Shown here: positions 14,229 through 22,243 of the stretch, one piece after another
How the letters are laid out: each line of letters opens with the position of its first letter
Position numbering within the stretch: the first letter of the stretch is position 1
Source of the DNA: JBEKTY01 sp049515555
GTDB taxonomy: Bacteria > Planctomycetota > Planctomycetia > Pirellulales > Thermoguttaceae
Reading direction: 5' to 3'
Assembly (NCBI GenBank): GCA_049515555.1
Contig: JBEKTY010000107.1
Location: 1 to 27,433 of the forward strand
DNA: 27,433 nucleotides
Translations under genes and position numbers: made by a program
The notes under the pieces: model-generated
The model's database searches: none
What the model saw: the letters and a program-made list of their open reading frames with translations, nothing else
What the model was told of the DNA's origin: nothing

Positions 14229-14316
14229 CCAGCACCTTGACTTTGAGCAGGCGATGAAAACCATCATCCCCGCCGACGACCACCGATTCCTGATTTTTCC
14301 TCGACAAGACCAACAT
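14113..14316 (-). CDS. csrA: Carbon storage regulator CsrA
   Basis: A 67-residue RNA-binding regulator. It begins MLVLSRKNQESVVVGG (the beta-1 strand with the Leu4/Arg6 region used for RNA contact) and carries the second contact region VPVHRSEVWERI with the key Arg of the HR pair. The stretch GGDDGFHRLLKVKVLEI is slightly longer than the E. coli equivalent, which is common in planctomycetes. CsrA dimers bind GGA in hairpin loops, often over ribosome binding sites. It follows the Hsp20-like gene by about 125 bp and precedes DUF1328 copy 2, whose site GAGGAG contains a GGA, so local control is conceivable. Only a weak GGA-type site precedes the ATG. Confidence 0.92.
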   Translation of the reverse strand: MLVLSRKNQESVVVGGDDGFHRLLKVKVLEIRGTSVKLGFEVDPDVPVHRSEVWERIRASREPSGVG

Positions 14317-14440
14317 GGCAAAACGTCCATTTCTTGTGACCGATCACCTGATCCATTCCCGCTCGAACTGTCCACAGGTACACCCCGGGCGGGCAGGAAC
14401 ACCTGCGCCATGGTGCCCGTCATCGCTGCGCCGGCGTAGC

Positions 14441-14851
14441 TCAGCGCGTTAGGACCGGTTCGCCGGCCAGCGGCTTGTTGCTGCCGCGCCCAACCGCCGG
14501 CGGAGCCCCTTCGGTTGTGATTACTGCGGACTTGGTTTCCGCGCCCGCCGTCTTGATGGCGACCTTCACGGCATCCTCCATCGGATCTTTGAAGGGCACC
14601 TCGATTCGGAGCAGTCCGTGCTCGTAGATCGCTTCGGCTTTGTCGGGTTTCACCGGCCAGGCTAAAGCCAGTGCCGCAACATACTCGACGTCCCTTGCGG
14701 GCGCTGTCAGGTGGATGCTGTCTCCCAGGATCTTTACATCGATGGTATCTGTGGGCGCCCCGGGGATGGCGAATTCCACCACGAGCTTGTGCGTCTTCCC
14801 GTCAGCATACGCTACTGTCTCGGGAGCGAGCTTGATACGATTGTCCGACAT
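14441..14851 (-). CDS. Hsp20 / alpha-crystallin-like small heat shock protein
   Basis: A 136-residue protein. The alpha-crystallin features are KLVVEFAIPGAPTDTIDVKI (beta-2 to beta-4), then DSIHLTAP, then the strand pair YEHGLLRIEVPFKDP, corresponding to the family's NGVLTVTLPK element. The N-terminal arm is short and the C-terminal tail is unusually long and Ala/Gly/Thr-rich, with a weak match to the I-x-I tail motif. Family members are ATP-independent holdases that bind unfolding proteins. GGAAGG lies about 9 nt before the ATG, and leader copy 2 ends only 30 nt upstream. If the leader terminates transcription conditionally, this gene would be its most direct target. csrA follows on the same strand. 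Confidence 0.75.
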   Translation of the reverse strand: MSDNRIKLAPETVAYADGKTHKLVVEFAIPGAPTDTIDVKILGDSIHLTAPARDVEYVAALALAWPVKPDKAEAIYEHGLLRIEVPFKDPMEDAVKVAIKTAGAETKSAVITTEGAPPAVGRGSNKPLAGEPVLTR

Positions 14852-14881
14852 TTTGGCACCTTCCTTTGGGCTAAGAAACCG

Positions 14882-14988
14882 AAAAAGCCGACGTGGCGGA
14901 ACACCCGGAGGTACTCCACCACGTCGGCTTACTCACTAACGAGCCCCTCGGCACGGCCGAGTTGCTCCCTATCTAGTCATCCGACAAG
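14882..14988 (-). ncRNA. Structured leader RNA / attenuator-like element, copy 2
   Basis: Minus-strand order: GGATGACTAG (14973-14982); hairpin GAGC/GCUC with inner CUCGGC/GCCGAG; CUCGUUAGUGAG; then the terminator-like hairpin with arms at 14886-14896 and 14919-14929 and a short U tract at 14882-14886. Its 3' end is 30 nt before the start of the Hsp20-like gene and its 5' end is about 105 nt from the stop of the WWYWTP gene upstream. Confidence 0.65.
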
Positions 14989-15093
14989 TTCACCGAAAGA
15001 GTCGCGATCAAGTGCGCCGCGGCTCTTCCAGCACGATGTATTGTACGCCGCTACGCGGCAAAGGCAATAGGCCGCTTCGCACAAGGACCGGCA

Positions 15094-15828
15094 TCAATAC
15101 CCGATCCTGAGTCCACGGCCAAAGCCCAGTCCGACCGAGATCCCCGGCTGGCCGTAGTACCCACCCGGGCCATAGTAATAGCCGCCCTGGTAGACCGGCC
15201 CATAATAGCCGCGGTATCCAGTCGAATAGCCATACGGACCTTGGTAGTAGCCGTTTGGACCTTGCGGGTAGTAACCGTAGGCAGGCGGGCTGGAGTAACG
15301 AGCGTCAGGTACGGCGGTGACCGCCGGCCCGTAATTGGTCCATCCGTTGCCGTTCCTGTAGATCCAGCGGTTCTCCGGGGTCCAATACCACCAATTGTTG
15401 TTGTGCCAGCGATAACGCCATTGATCGCCGCTCTGATTGGCTGCAACCCCGGCGTTGGCATTGCCGGGAACCCCGGCGTTTGCACCCGCGCCGGGCGTCT
15501 GGGTCATGCCCGGATTGCCGACTTCATTCCGAGCCTGTCCAGCCGGTGTAGGACCGGGCACGGGCCCTGGAGCGAATGTCGGAGCGGGGAACGGGTCAGG
15601 TGCTGGAGCTAATATCGGAACGGGGGGTGGCGGAGGTGCTGGAGCTAATGTCGGAGTGGAGGGCGGCGCAGGCAACGGCGGTATTGCCGGGGCTCCGGTT
15701 ACACCCGCGTTTCCGACGCTTGTCCCGGCATTTGTACCGTTGTCACCTCCCAGGGCAGTGCCCGTTACACCTGGACCGAACGCGATCAGGACGAGCAAAG
15801 CTGCAAACGAAGTCACGAGAACTCGCAT
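15094..15828 (-). CDS. Secreted Pro- and Gly/Tyr-rich protein with WWYWTP motif
   Basis: A 244-residue protein. I choose the ATG at 15828 (AGGAG 8 nt upstream) over one six codons earlier. Residues 1-24 form a signal peptide. A low-complexity linker follows with repeated APAPxPxP units (about 45-95) and an Asn/Ala/Gly-rich part. The single folded-looking motif is WRYRWHNNNWWYWTPENRWI and the following YRNGNGWTNY (about 130-160). The last 80 residues are Gly/Tyr-rich (QGPYGYSTGYRGYYG). The truncated gene at 13454-13845 is a paralogue. Such composition suggests a surface or cell-wall-associated protein, but the function is unknown. Leader copy 3 ends 96 nt upstream of the start. Confidence 0.7.
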   Translation of the reverse strand: MRVLVTSFAALLVLIAFGPGVTGTALGGDNGTNAGTSVGNAGVTGAPAIPPLPAPPSTPTLAPAPPPPPVPILAPAPDPFPAPTFAPGPVPGPTPAGQARNEVGNPGMTQTPGAGANAGVPGNANAGVAANQSGDQWRYRWHNNNWWYWTPENRWIYRNGNGWTNYGPAVTAVPDARYSSPPAYGYYPQGPNGYYQGPYGYSTGYRGYYGPVYQGGYYYGPGGYYGQPGISVGLGFGRGLRIGY

Positions 15829-15924
15829 AAGACACTCCTCTTTCACCTGTATTGACAGGCTGTGAGGCCGACGCGCACTGCCACGCAGACAACATCACGG
15901 CGGCTGACGCTAGAGCAAGACCAC

Positions 15925-16033
15925 AAAAAAACCGACGTGGTGGAACACCCGAAGGCGCCCTACCACGCCGGCATACTCGTCAACGAGCCCCCCGGCACGG
16001 CCGAGTTGCTCTTTACCTAGTCATCCGACGAAC
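15925..16033 (-). ncRNA. Structured leader RNA / attenuator-like element, copy 3
   Basis: Minus-strand order: GGATGACTAG (16017-16026); GAGC/GCUC hairpin with inner CUCGGC/GCCGGG (one U-G pair); CUCGUUGACGAG; terminator hairpin with arms CCACGCCGGC (15963-15972) and ACCGACGTGG (15931-15940), in which the differences from the other copies become G-U pairs; and a seven-U tract. TACAAG at the -10 position precedes the box at the same distance as TACAAT in copy 1. The WWYWTP gene begins 96 nt downstream. Confidence 0.65.
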
Positions 16034-16035
16034 AT

Positions 16036-16314
16036 TCCTTGTAACCCGAGCAATAGTGCTATTCAGAGCGGTTACATTTAGATTCTACGCTTGCCCCAAT
16101 GGATTACCATAACCCTAGTGGCAGTTTGGATTCCCCGGGGCAATCCGCGTCGCAATTCCTGCAAGAGCACAATGTCCCGTTTTGTCCCATTGCCAGTTAT
16201 TGGCGAAAGTGCAAGCCAGCAAACAGGTTGCAGACTTGTCGATCAGCGTAACTTTCGAACGTACCCCCGAGGCGTTCGACAAGTTAAGGATGAAGGATGA
16301 CGGTAAAGCGGGAG
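16036..16314. other. Intergenic region, no gene recognised
   Basis: This lies between leader copy 3 and the end of the sialate O-acetylesterase gene. No frame on either strand has a credible start and composition. Near 16285 it contains AAGGATGAAGGATGA, the short tandem word also seen at 19100-19135. Confidence 0.45.
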
Positions 16315-17868
16315 CTACTTCCAGTCGTCGGTGCGGAAGGGCGAGGCGGGCAGGCCCGCCTTGTTGATCAGGTTGCAATCGGGATTGTTGGCCCAGGCGT
16401 AGCGGACGGCCGCCGGCGCCGACACCTTGGGACTGGAAACGACGACCGTGTTGCCCACGATTCGGGCGTCGGCCCAGACGAAAATCTTGTCCGGCCCGGC
16501 GATGGCGAAGCCCTTCAGCTTATCGCCGTCGCGGGCGGCCAGGCCGCCCTCGGCATAGTCGAACTCGAGGACGATCGTGCCGCCCTCGACGTGCATCGAT
16601 TTATACAATGGGCCGCAGGCCAGCACGTCCTTGCCGTAGGTCTTGGCCAGCGCCCATTGCGCCAGCCGCTTGCCCACCGCCTGCTTGTCGTGCGGGTGGA
16701 TGTCGCGCTCCTCGCCCACGTCGATGGTCACGGCCATGCCGGTATTCTTCACCGTATCGAGCGTCTTGAGGAACTGCTCGCGAACCAGCGGCCAGCCGCC
16801 CACCGACTCGGAGGGCTGGCTCTGCGGGGCCATGAAGTTCGGCAACTGCACGGACAGGAAGGGGAAATCGCCCTGGCCCCAGTCGGCACGCCAGTTGGCG
16901 ATCATGGTCTTGAGCTGGATGCCGTACAGGGCGGCCTGGCCGGCGTTCGATTCGCCCTGGTACCAGATGGCGCCGCGAAGGGCATAGGGGGCCAGGGGGG
17001 CGATCATGCCGTTGTACAGCGCGGCGGGGGCCCAGGGCGACAGGCGCGGGTCCTGCGGCGGCTGCGGCCGCCCGGCCCGATACGCCTTCCCCGCGGCCTT
17101 GGCCTGGGCCGCCCCTTTCTCCCAGCGCGCCAACTGCTTCTCGTACTCCGCCTTGGCCTTGTCAGGATCGTACGACGCCGCCTGCCGCTCCAGATCGGCC
17201 GCCATCCCGCGCAGCTCGGGCACCGCCTCGTGGGCCTTGATGCTGGTCCACGTTTGAATCGGCGTGCCGCCCCAGGAGGAATTGATCAAGCCCACCGGCA
17301 CGCCGAGCTGCTTGTGCAGCTCGCGGCCGAAGAAATAGCCGGCGGCGGAAAAACCGCTCACGCTCGCCGGACTGCACACCACCCACTGGCCGTCCCGCTG
17401 CGACTGCGGCTCCTTGGCCGGAATGTGCTTGATGAAGTACATGCGGATGGCCGGGTAGCGGGCCGCGGCGACCTCCGCCGCGCGGTCTTTCACACCGCCC
17501 ACGCTCATCTCCATGTTCGACTGCCCGGAGCAGAGCCAGACTTCGCCCACCATCACGTCGGAACACTGGAGGGCCTTGTCCTTGCCCTGTACCTTGAGCG
17601 TGTATGGTCCGCCGGCCTGGAGGGCCTCCAGGCGCACCGACCATTTTCCGCCGGCGTCGGCCGTGGCCGTCTTGGTTTGGTCGCCCAGGGACACGCTGAC
17701 CGACTCGCCCGGCTCGGCCCAGCCCCAGATGGGGACGGCCACGTCGCGCTGCAGCACCATGTGATCGCCCAGCACGCCGGCCAGCTTCACCTCGGCCGAG
17801 GCGACCGCCGCCAGGCAGACCAGGACCAGGATCGCACCCAAGGCTTTCCGCGTTACATTACCGCGCAT
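16315..17868 (-). CDS. Secreted sialate O-acetylesterase (SGNH-type)
   Basis: A 517-residue enzyme from the ATG at 17868, with AAGGAG 8 nt upstream. Residues 1-25 form a signal peptide. A beta-rich N-terminal domain (27-105) begins VKLAGVLGDHMVLQRDVAVP, typical of the family. The SASA catalytic domain has the nucleophile Ser117 in LCSGQSNMEMS, the GGTPIQTW block near 200, the RGAIWYQGESNA block (298-309) and the catalytic Asp/His pair in RDIHPHDK (Asp389, His391). Family enzymes remove O-acetyl groups from sialic acids, and planctomycete members may act on acetylated plant or algal glycans. The HEAT-repeat and kinase genes lie upstream on the same strand; the 128-bp gap allows a separate promoter. 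Confidence 0.9.
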   Translation of the reverse strand: MRGNVTRKALGAILVLVCLAAVASAEVKLAGVLGDHMVLQRDVAVPIWGWAEPGESVSVSLGDQTKTATADAGGKWSVRLEALQAGGPYTLKVQGKDKALQCSDVMVGEVWLCSGQSNMEMSVGGVKDRAAEVAAARYPAIRMYFIKHIPAKEPQSQRDGQWVVCSPASVSGFSAAGYFFGRELHKQLGVPVGLINSSWGGTPIQTWTSIKAHEAVPELRGMAADLERQAASYDPDKAKAEYEKQLARWEKGAAQAKAAGKAYRAGRPQPPQDPRLSPWAPAALYNGMIAPLAPYALRGAIWYQGESNAGQAALYGIQLKTMIANWRADWGQGDFPFLSVQLPNFMAPQSQPSESVGGWPLVREQFLKTLDTVKNTGMAVTIDVGEERDIHPHDKQAVGKRLAQWALAKTYGKDVLACGPLYKSMHVEGGTIVLEFDYAEGGLAARDGDKLKGFAIAGPDKIFVWADARIVGNTVVVSSPKVSAPAAVRYAWANNPDCNLINKAGLPASPFRTDDWK

Positions 17869-17996
17869 CGTTGTGACTCCTTGAGAGGGGGAAACAGGGA
17901 AGGTGGGATAAGGGGGAAGGACTAAAGCCGCAATTCTATCCCGCCGGCCGGCGGGACGCAAGGCAGCGGATTGGGCCATCGACGGGAATCCGGCCG

Positions 17997-19124
17997 TCAT
18001 TCGCCGCGGATTCGCCGCAGGGCCTTGGCTGCCGCGTCGCGGACCGTATCGACCGGATCGTTGACCGCCTCGACCAGTGCGGCTTCGGCCGGCTTGGCGT
18101 CGGGGCCGAAACGTCCCAGGGCCCGGGCGGCGGCCCGGCGGACTTCCGGACTCTTGTCGGCCAGGGCCTTGATCAGCGGGGGAATGGCGGTGGGGCCCAT
18201 CCAGCCCAGCGCCTCGACGGCACTGGAGCGGACCGCCGCGTCGGGATCGGCCAAGGTCTTCTTCTCGTCCAGCGCGGCGAAAGCCAGCGGGCCGAGCTGA
18301 CCCAGCGAGCGGGCGGCGGCACGGCACACGTCGGCGTCGGCGTGGCGAAAGGCGTCGATCAAGGCGGGGCCGACCAGCGGCGGCTCGGCCCCCAACGACC
18401 CCAAGGCCACGGCCGCCTGATACGAAGCGGTCGGCCCGCCGCGGCGCAGCATGTCCAAGAGAGCGGGCAGCGCCTTGGGGTGCAGCGAGATCTTCCATAG
18501 CGCTGCGGCCGCGTTGACCCGCGTCACGTCGTCATCGTCGTCGAGCATTTTCACGAGCTCGGGCAGGGCGGCCTTGGCGGCCGGGCCAAGATCGCCCAGC
18601 GCCTCGACCGAATTGCGGCGGACCGAGACATGGCCCCGCGAGTGCATCGTCTCCATCAACAGCGGGATTTCCGGCTCGGCCTTGGGTCCGATGCGGCCCA
18701 AGGCCCAGGCCGCGTTGCCGCGGACGTATTCGTGCTCCGAGCGCTTTTCCAGCACCTTGGCCAGGGCGTGGGCGGCCGCGCCGGCCCGCGGGCCAAGCTG
18801 CCCCAGCACGTAGCCCGCGTACCAGCGAACGCGGAGGTCGGGATCTGTGAGTTGGTCGGCCCATTGGCGGACCGTCTTGCCTTCCCAGGTGGCCGTCGGC
18901 TGGGCAGGCGTGGCGGCCGGCTGGGCGGGGGCAGCCGGCTGGGCGGGGGCAGCCGCCGCCATCGCCAGGCTCAGCCAGCAGGCCAGCACGGCCGCGAGTC
19001 GCAGCGCCCCTGAAGGGGACAGCCCCGTCTTCGTCGGACGAAAATGGGGACAGTCCCCGCCTTCCGCCGGCGGTCCGGCGGCTGTTAGCCGCCGGCTATC
19101 AGTCCTGCATCCTCCATCCTTCAT
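17997..19124 (-). CDS. Secreted HEAT-repeat protein (start uncertain)
   Basis: About 330-375 residues. From about residue 80 onward it is built of HEAT-type repeats of about 37 residues, each with a core such as VRRNSVEALGDLGPAAKAALPEL, VCRAAARSLGQLGP or VRRAAARALGRFGPDAKPAEAAL; I count about seven. These form a superhelical scaffold for protein binding. The first 40 codons from the ATG at 19124 read through short tandem repeats (GATGAAGG) and a pair of GGGGACAG elements, so this start is doubtful. A GTG at 18989 would begin right at a signal peptide (VLACWLSLAMAAAAPAQ) followed by an Ala-Gln-Pro repeat. It is 10 bp after the kinase gene's stop, so probably co-transcribed with it. Confidence 0.75.
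   Translation of the reverse strand: MKDGGCRTDSRRLTAAGPPAEGGDCPHFRPTKTGLSPSGALRLAAVLACWLSLAMAAAAPAQPAAPAQPAATPAQPTATWEGKTVRQWADQLTDPDLRVRWYAGYVLGQLGPRAGAAAHALAKVLEKRSEHEYVRGNAAWALGRIGPKAEPEIPLLMETMHSRGHVSVRRNSVEALGDLGPAAKAALPELVKMLDDDDDVTRVNAAAALWKISLHPKALPALLDMLRRGGPTASYQAAVALGSLGAEPPLVGPALIDAFRHADADVCRAAARSLGQLGPLAFAALDEKKTLADPDAAVRSSAVEALGWMGPTAIPPLIKALADKSPEVRRAAARALGRFGPDAKPAEAALVEAVNDPVDTVRDAAAKALRRIRGE
19014..19064. repeat. Paired GGGGACAGYCCC element
   Basis: GGGGACAGCCCC and GGGGACAGTCCCC lie about 28 nt apart. They overlap the doubtful 5' codons of the HEAT-repeat gene, and I take them as an extragenic repeat rather than coding sequence. Confidence 0.6.
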
Positions 19125-19134
19125 CCTTCATCTT

Positions 19135-21930
19135 TCATTTCTTCTTGCCCTTGGCGTCGTTTTTGTCGGCGATGGGCGGTCGGGCCTCTTTGCCCGCCTG
19201 GAAAACCGTTACATCGTAGGCCGGATTGTCTTCCGGCTTGCCTAGCGCGAGAAAGACCCGATAGCTGATCTTGGCCTTCCTGTCGATCTGGGCGCAAAGC
19301 GCCTCCAAGGCGGCGAGCTGCCCCTGGGCGGCCTTGACGGCCTCGGCCTGACCGGGGATGTTGGGCGGCGGCTTCTTCGGCTTCTTGCTGCTGCCGCCGC
19401 TCGTTGCATTGGCCGGATCCATGGCCTGCAACATGGCGTCGATTCCGCGCAGGGCGGTCCAGGTGAGAGGAGACGGTTGGCCGGCCACCTCGCAAAAAGC
19501 CTGCATTTCGACGGAGATCGCGCTGCCGCCCCGGACGTCGAAACCGATCTTGAACCCGGCGGGCGGGGTCTTTTCCTTGCGGATCAGGGCCAGCACGTAG
19601 CCTTTGGGGGCGACGGTATCGCCCGCAACCAGCTCGGCAGTCGGCTTGCCCCGCGGTCCCTTGGGGGCGGGCGATTTCGGATCGTGGGGCTTCGTCTCCA
19701 CGACTTGCAGCTCCATCTTCGGCACCGCGGGCGAGTTGAGCGGGTAGACCTGGAGGCGAAACAGGCTGGCGTCGGGCAGCCCTTCCTTCCGCAATAATCG
19801 CCGCACGACGACTGAAGCGAGGTCCACCGTCAGCGGCTCGGCGTCTTGCGGCTTCGAGAGCGCCACCAGGCGGCTCTTGCCTTCGCAAGCCACCAGCAGC
19901 CCGCAATAGCGGAGGTAGTTGTTCGTCCGCTCCTTCGAGTTCGGCAGCCACTGGAAGGTAAGGTCGTCCGCTTTGCGGTCGAGGCGGGCGATTTGGGCGG
20001 CCGGCTTGCCTCTGCTTTCGGCCAGGATGGTCCAGCCGCCCTGGCCGCCCTCAGCCGTGTGCAGTGTGAACCGCGGATTCCCCTTGGCGATCAGCTCGCC
20101 GCCGATGAGCTTCATGTCCAGGGTGGCCGGCGGGGCCACGGAAACCTTGCCCAGCGGGACCGGGTCGGCCGAGTCCTTGCCGGGCGGCGGGATATCTATG
20201 GCCTCGGCCAGGCCCTCGAGCGACACGGTCTTCTTGGGCGGCTCGGGTGGCTTGGTCGGCTCGGGTGGCTTGGTCGGCTCGGGCGGCTTGGTCGGCTCGG
20301 GCGGCTTCACTTCGGGCTTCTGGGCGGGCGGTTTGGTTTCCGGTTCTTCGGCCGGCTTGGTTTCCGGTTTTTCGGCGGGTTTGGTTTCCGGTTTTACTTC
20401 CGGTGTGCTCTTCGGTTCCGCTTTGGGCTTCGTATCAGGCTTTACCGCCGGCTCTTCCGGGGATGGTTCTTCTTCGGGAGTTGTTCCTTGGGCCTTGTCG
20501 CCGGGGCCGGCATGATCGCCCGGGCGACCCGCGGGTGGCGATTGGGCGCTGGTGTGGGCCGACTGCTTGGGAGCAGCCTTCGACCGGGGAAGCCACAGCG
20601 GCAGGGTCGCTCCCGCCACGGCCGTCAGGAGCAGCACGGCAGCTATGATCGCGGCGATGATCTTCCGCCCCGGCGTGTTGATCCATGCCAGCCGACGGCC
20701 GACGGCGCCGGCCAGCCGTGCCGCGGCGCGCCCGCCGGTGGGCGCGGCGATGGGCTGGGCGATGACCGGCTGCGAATCGGGCCGCGTCTTGCCCCGCTGG
20801 GCGGTCTTGGCGATCGCGGGGCCCCCGAGCGTCCGCAGCCAGTTCTCGGCCCCCGCCTCGAGCGGCTGCTCCTCATCCGCCGGCTCGACCAGCTTCAGGG
20901 GATTGAAAACCGGCTTGCCCGCCGCCGGCAGCCACTGGGCCAGCGCCCGGCTGACTTCAGAGGCCGACTGGTAGCGGTCGTCCGGCTCTTTGGCCATCAT
21001 GCGGCGGCAGACGTCGGCCAGGCCCGGCGGGCAGTCGCTCCGTTGCTCGCCGATGGGTTGGGGTTCCTGCGTCTGGTGCTTGAGAAGGCGCTGGGCGAGC
21101 GTGCCCTCGGGAAAGGGCGGATGGCCGGTCAAGAGGAAGTAGAGCGTGCAGCCCAGGGCGTAGATATCGGCCCGGTGGTCGAACTGGGTGGTCTCCAAGG
21201 CCTGCTCGGGGGCCAGGTAATCCACCGTGCCCAGGGCCTTCTCGGCCTGCTGGGCGGGCGTGTACTGCTCCACGCCCTTGAGCCGCGCCAAGCCCAGGTC
21301 GAGGACCTTGATCACCCCTTGATGGTTGAGCAGCAGGTTCGAGGGCTTGACGTCGCAGTGCACCATTTTCTGGGCGTGGGCATGGGCCAGCCCCTCGGCC
21401 GCCTGGCGGATGTAATCGGCCGCCCGCGGGACATCAAGCGGCCCCTCGTCCTCGACCATCCGCTGTAGGTCGATGCCGTCGACGTACTCCATGACGATGA
21501 AATAGCGGTCGCGGTCGTTGTCTACGCTATAGGCCTGGACGATGTTGGGGTGATCCAATAGCGCGATGGCCCGCGCCTCGGCGAAGAACCGCTCCAGCGA
21601 GGCGCGGTCGTTGGCCACCTTCCGCGGCACGACCTTCAGCGCCACGCGGCGTTTCATAGTCACGTGCTCGGCCAGGAAGACGCGGCCCATGCCGCCCCGC
21701 CCGAGCGGGTCGATCAGCCTGTACCGCCCCAGTTGCAACTCGGAGCTGCCGGCCAGCAAGACCGCCGCCTGCCACCCGGTAAGCAGGTTCTCGGCGGCCA
21801 GCCTTCGGCCCAGCGCGGCGGGGTCGCCTGTCTCCTCGGCCAGCCGCCGGGCCTGGGCCAACTGATCCGGCCCGAGCACGCGGCTCTTTTCCAACAGGGC
21901 CAGGAATTGTTCCACCGTGTGGACGGCCAT
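19135..21930 (-). CDS. Membrane-anchored Ser/Thr protein kinase with large extracytoplasmic domain
   Basis: A 931-residue protein from the ATG at 21930. In-frame codons further upstream are repeat-rich and do not look coding. A helical N-terminal domain (1-65) precedes a Hanks-type kinase domain of about 70-330. This shows the glycine loop GRGGMG (77-82), Lys99 in VALKV, a catalytic loop HCDVKPSN (Asp193), DLG (211-213) and APEQ (240-243). HRD is changed to HCD and DFG to DLG; both are usual in bacterial kinases and activity is expected. A juxtamembrane segment leads to one membrane helix at about 423-447, then a Pro/Glu/Lys-rich stalk with repeats of KPETKPAE and PEPTKP, then an unknown beta-rich domain of about 400 residues outside. 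This is the PknB topology with an unusual sensor. Confidence 0.88.
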   Translation of the reverse strand: MAVHTVEQFLALLEKSRVLGPDQLAQARRLAEETGDPAALGRRLAAENLLTGWQAAVLLAGSSELQLGRYRLIDPLGRGGMGRVFLAEHVTMKRRVALKVVPRKVANDRASLERFFAEARAIALLDHPNIVQAYSVDNDRDRYFIVMEYVDGIDLQRMVEDEGPLDVPRAADYIRQAAEGLAHAHAQKMVHCDVKPSNLLLNHQGVIKVLDLGLARLKGVEQYTPAQQAEKALGTVDYLAPEQALETTQFDHRADIYALGCTLYFLLTGHPPFPEGTLAQRLLKHQTQEPQPIGEQRSDCPPGLADVCRRMMAKEPDDRYQSASEVSRALAQWLPAAGKPVFNPLKLVEPADEEQPLEAGAENWLRTLGGPAIAKTAQRGKTRPDSQPVIAQPIAAPTGGRAAARLAGAVGRRLAWINTPGRKIIAAIIAAVLLLTAVAGATLPLWLPRSKAAPKQSAHTSAQSPPAGRPGDHAGPGDKAQGTTPEEEPSPEEPAVKPDTKPKAEPKSTPEVKPETKPAEKPETKPAEEPETKPPAQKPEVKPPEPTKPPEPTKPPEPTKPPEPPKKTVSLEGLAEAIDIPPPGKDSADPVPLGKVSVAPPATLDMKLIGGELIAKGNPRFTLHTAEGGQGGWTILAESRGKPAAQIARLDRKADDLTFQWLPNSKERTNNYLRYCGLLVACEGKSRLVALSKPQDAEPLTVDLASVVVRRLLRKEGLPDASLFRLQVYPLNSPAVPKMELQVVETKPHDPKSPAPKGPRGKPTAELVAGDTVAPKGYVLALIRKEKTPPAGFKIGFDVRGGSAISVEMQAFCEVAGQPSPLTWTALRGIDAMLQAMDPANATSGGSSKKPKKPPPNIPGQAEAVKAAQGQLAALEALCAQIDRKAKISYRVFLALGKPEDNPAYDVTVFQAGKEARPPIADKNDAKGKKK

Positions 21931-22031
21931 AAACGAGCCCCCATCCTGGGGGACATTGCCTGAACAGAACCCCGCGCTTAGTGTAGCCGCGGTTGACCAC
22001 AAAAGCAAACCCTCCGCGCGGCTGCCCACGG

Positions 22032-22054
22032 CACTGCTGGACGAGCCAGCAGTG
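22032..22054. repeat. Perfect 9-bp palindrome
   Basis: CACTGCTGG, five-base loop ACGAG, CCAGCAGTG. It is of the same general type as the CATGCCCACG palindrome at 4452-4476. Confidence 0.75.
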
Positions 22055-22143
22055 GCACCCAGTTTCGCGGTCGCCTGACCCAATCTTGTCGCGTTCAAAA
22101 GGCGATTGACACCCGGCCACGCATCCCGCATTATGAAAAAGTT

Positions 22144-22236
22144 ATCAATTGTCGGTTGTCCGTTGCCAGTATTCAGCCGTGAACTGACAACTGACAACTG
22201 ACAACTGACGACCGACAACTGACAACCGACAACTGC
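22144..22236. repeat. Tandem ACAACTG-type repeat array
   Basis: A 10-bp period of the form ACTGACAACT is repeated about six times with variants (CGACAACTG, CAACCGACAA). It ends 8 nt before the ATG of the ABC ATPase gene and occupies the place of its ribosome binding site. Confidence 0.85.
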
Positions 22237-22243
22237 TCATTCC

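Larger units (their letters stand above)
21931..22243. other. Divergent intergenic region between kinase and ABC ATPase genes
   Basis: It holds a perfect 9-bp palindrome, CACTGCTGG/CCAGCAGTG (22032-22040 and 22046-22054), and a tandem array of ACAACTG words (22144-22236). Both genes' promoters must lie here or close by, but no clear -35/-10 pair stands out from the repeats. Confidence 0.55.

Noticed and set aside
19846..21468. 540-codon plus-strand frame opposite the kinase gene
   Set aside because: Its repeats (GRLGRLGRLG and similar) are the antisense reading of the Pro/Glu/Lys stalk codons.
21931..22218. 96-codon N-terminal extension of the Ser/Thr kinase
   Set aside because: The codons come from the ACAACTG array and a palindrome; the family-like N-terminus begins at the ATG at 21930.
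22144..22236. CRISPR-like array near 22.2 kb
   Set aside because: The units are about 10 bp and contiguous with no spacers, and no cas gene is present.
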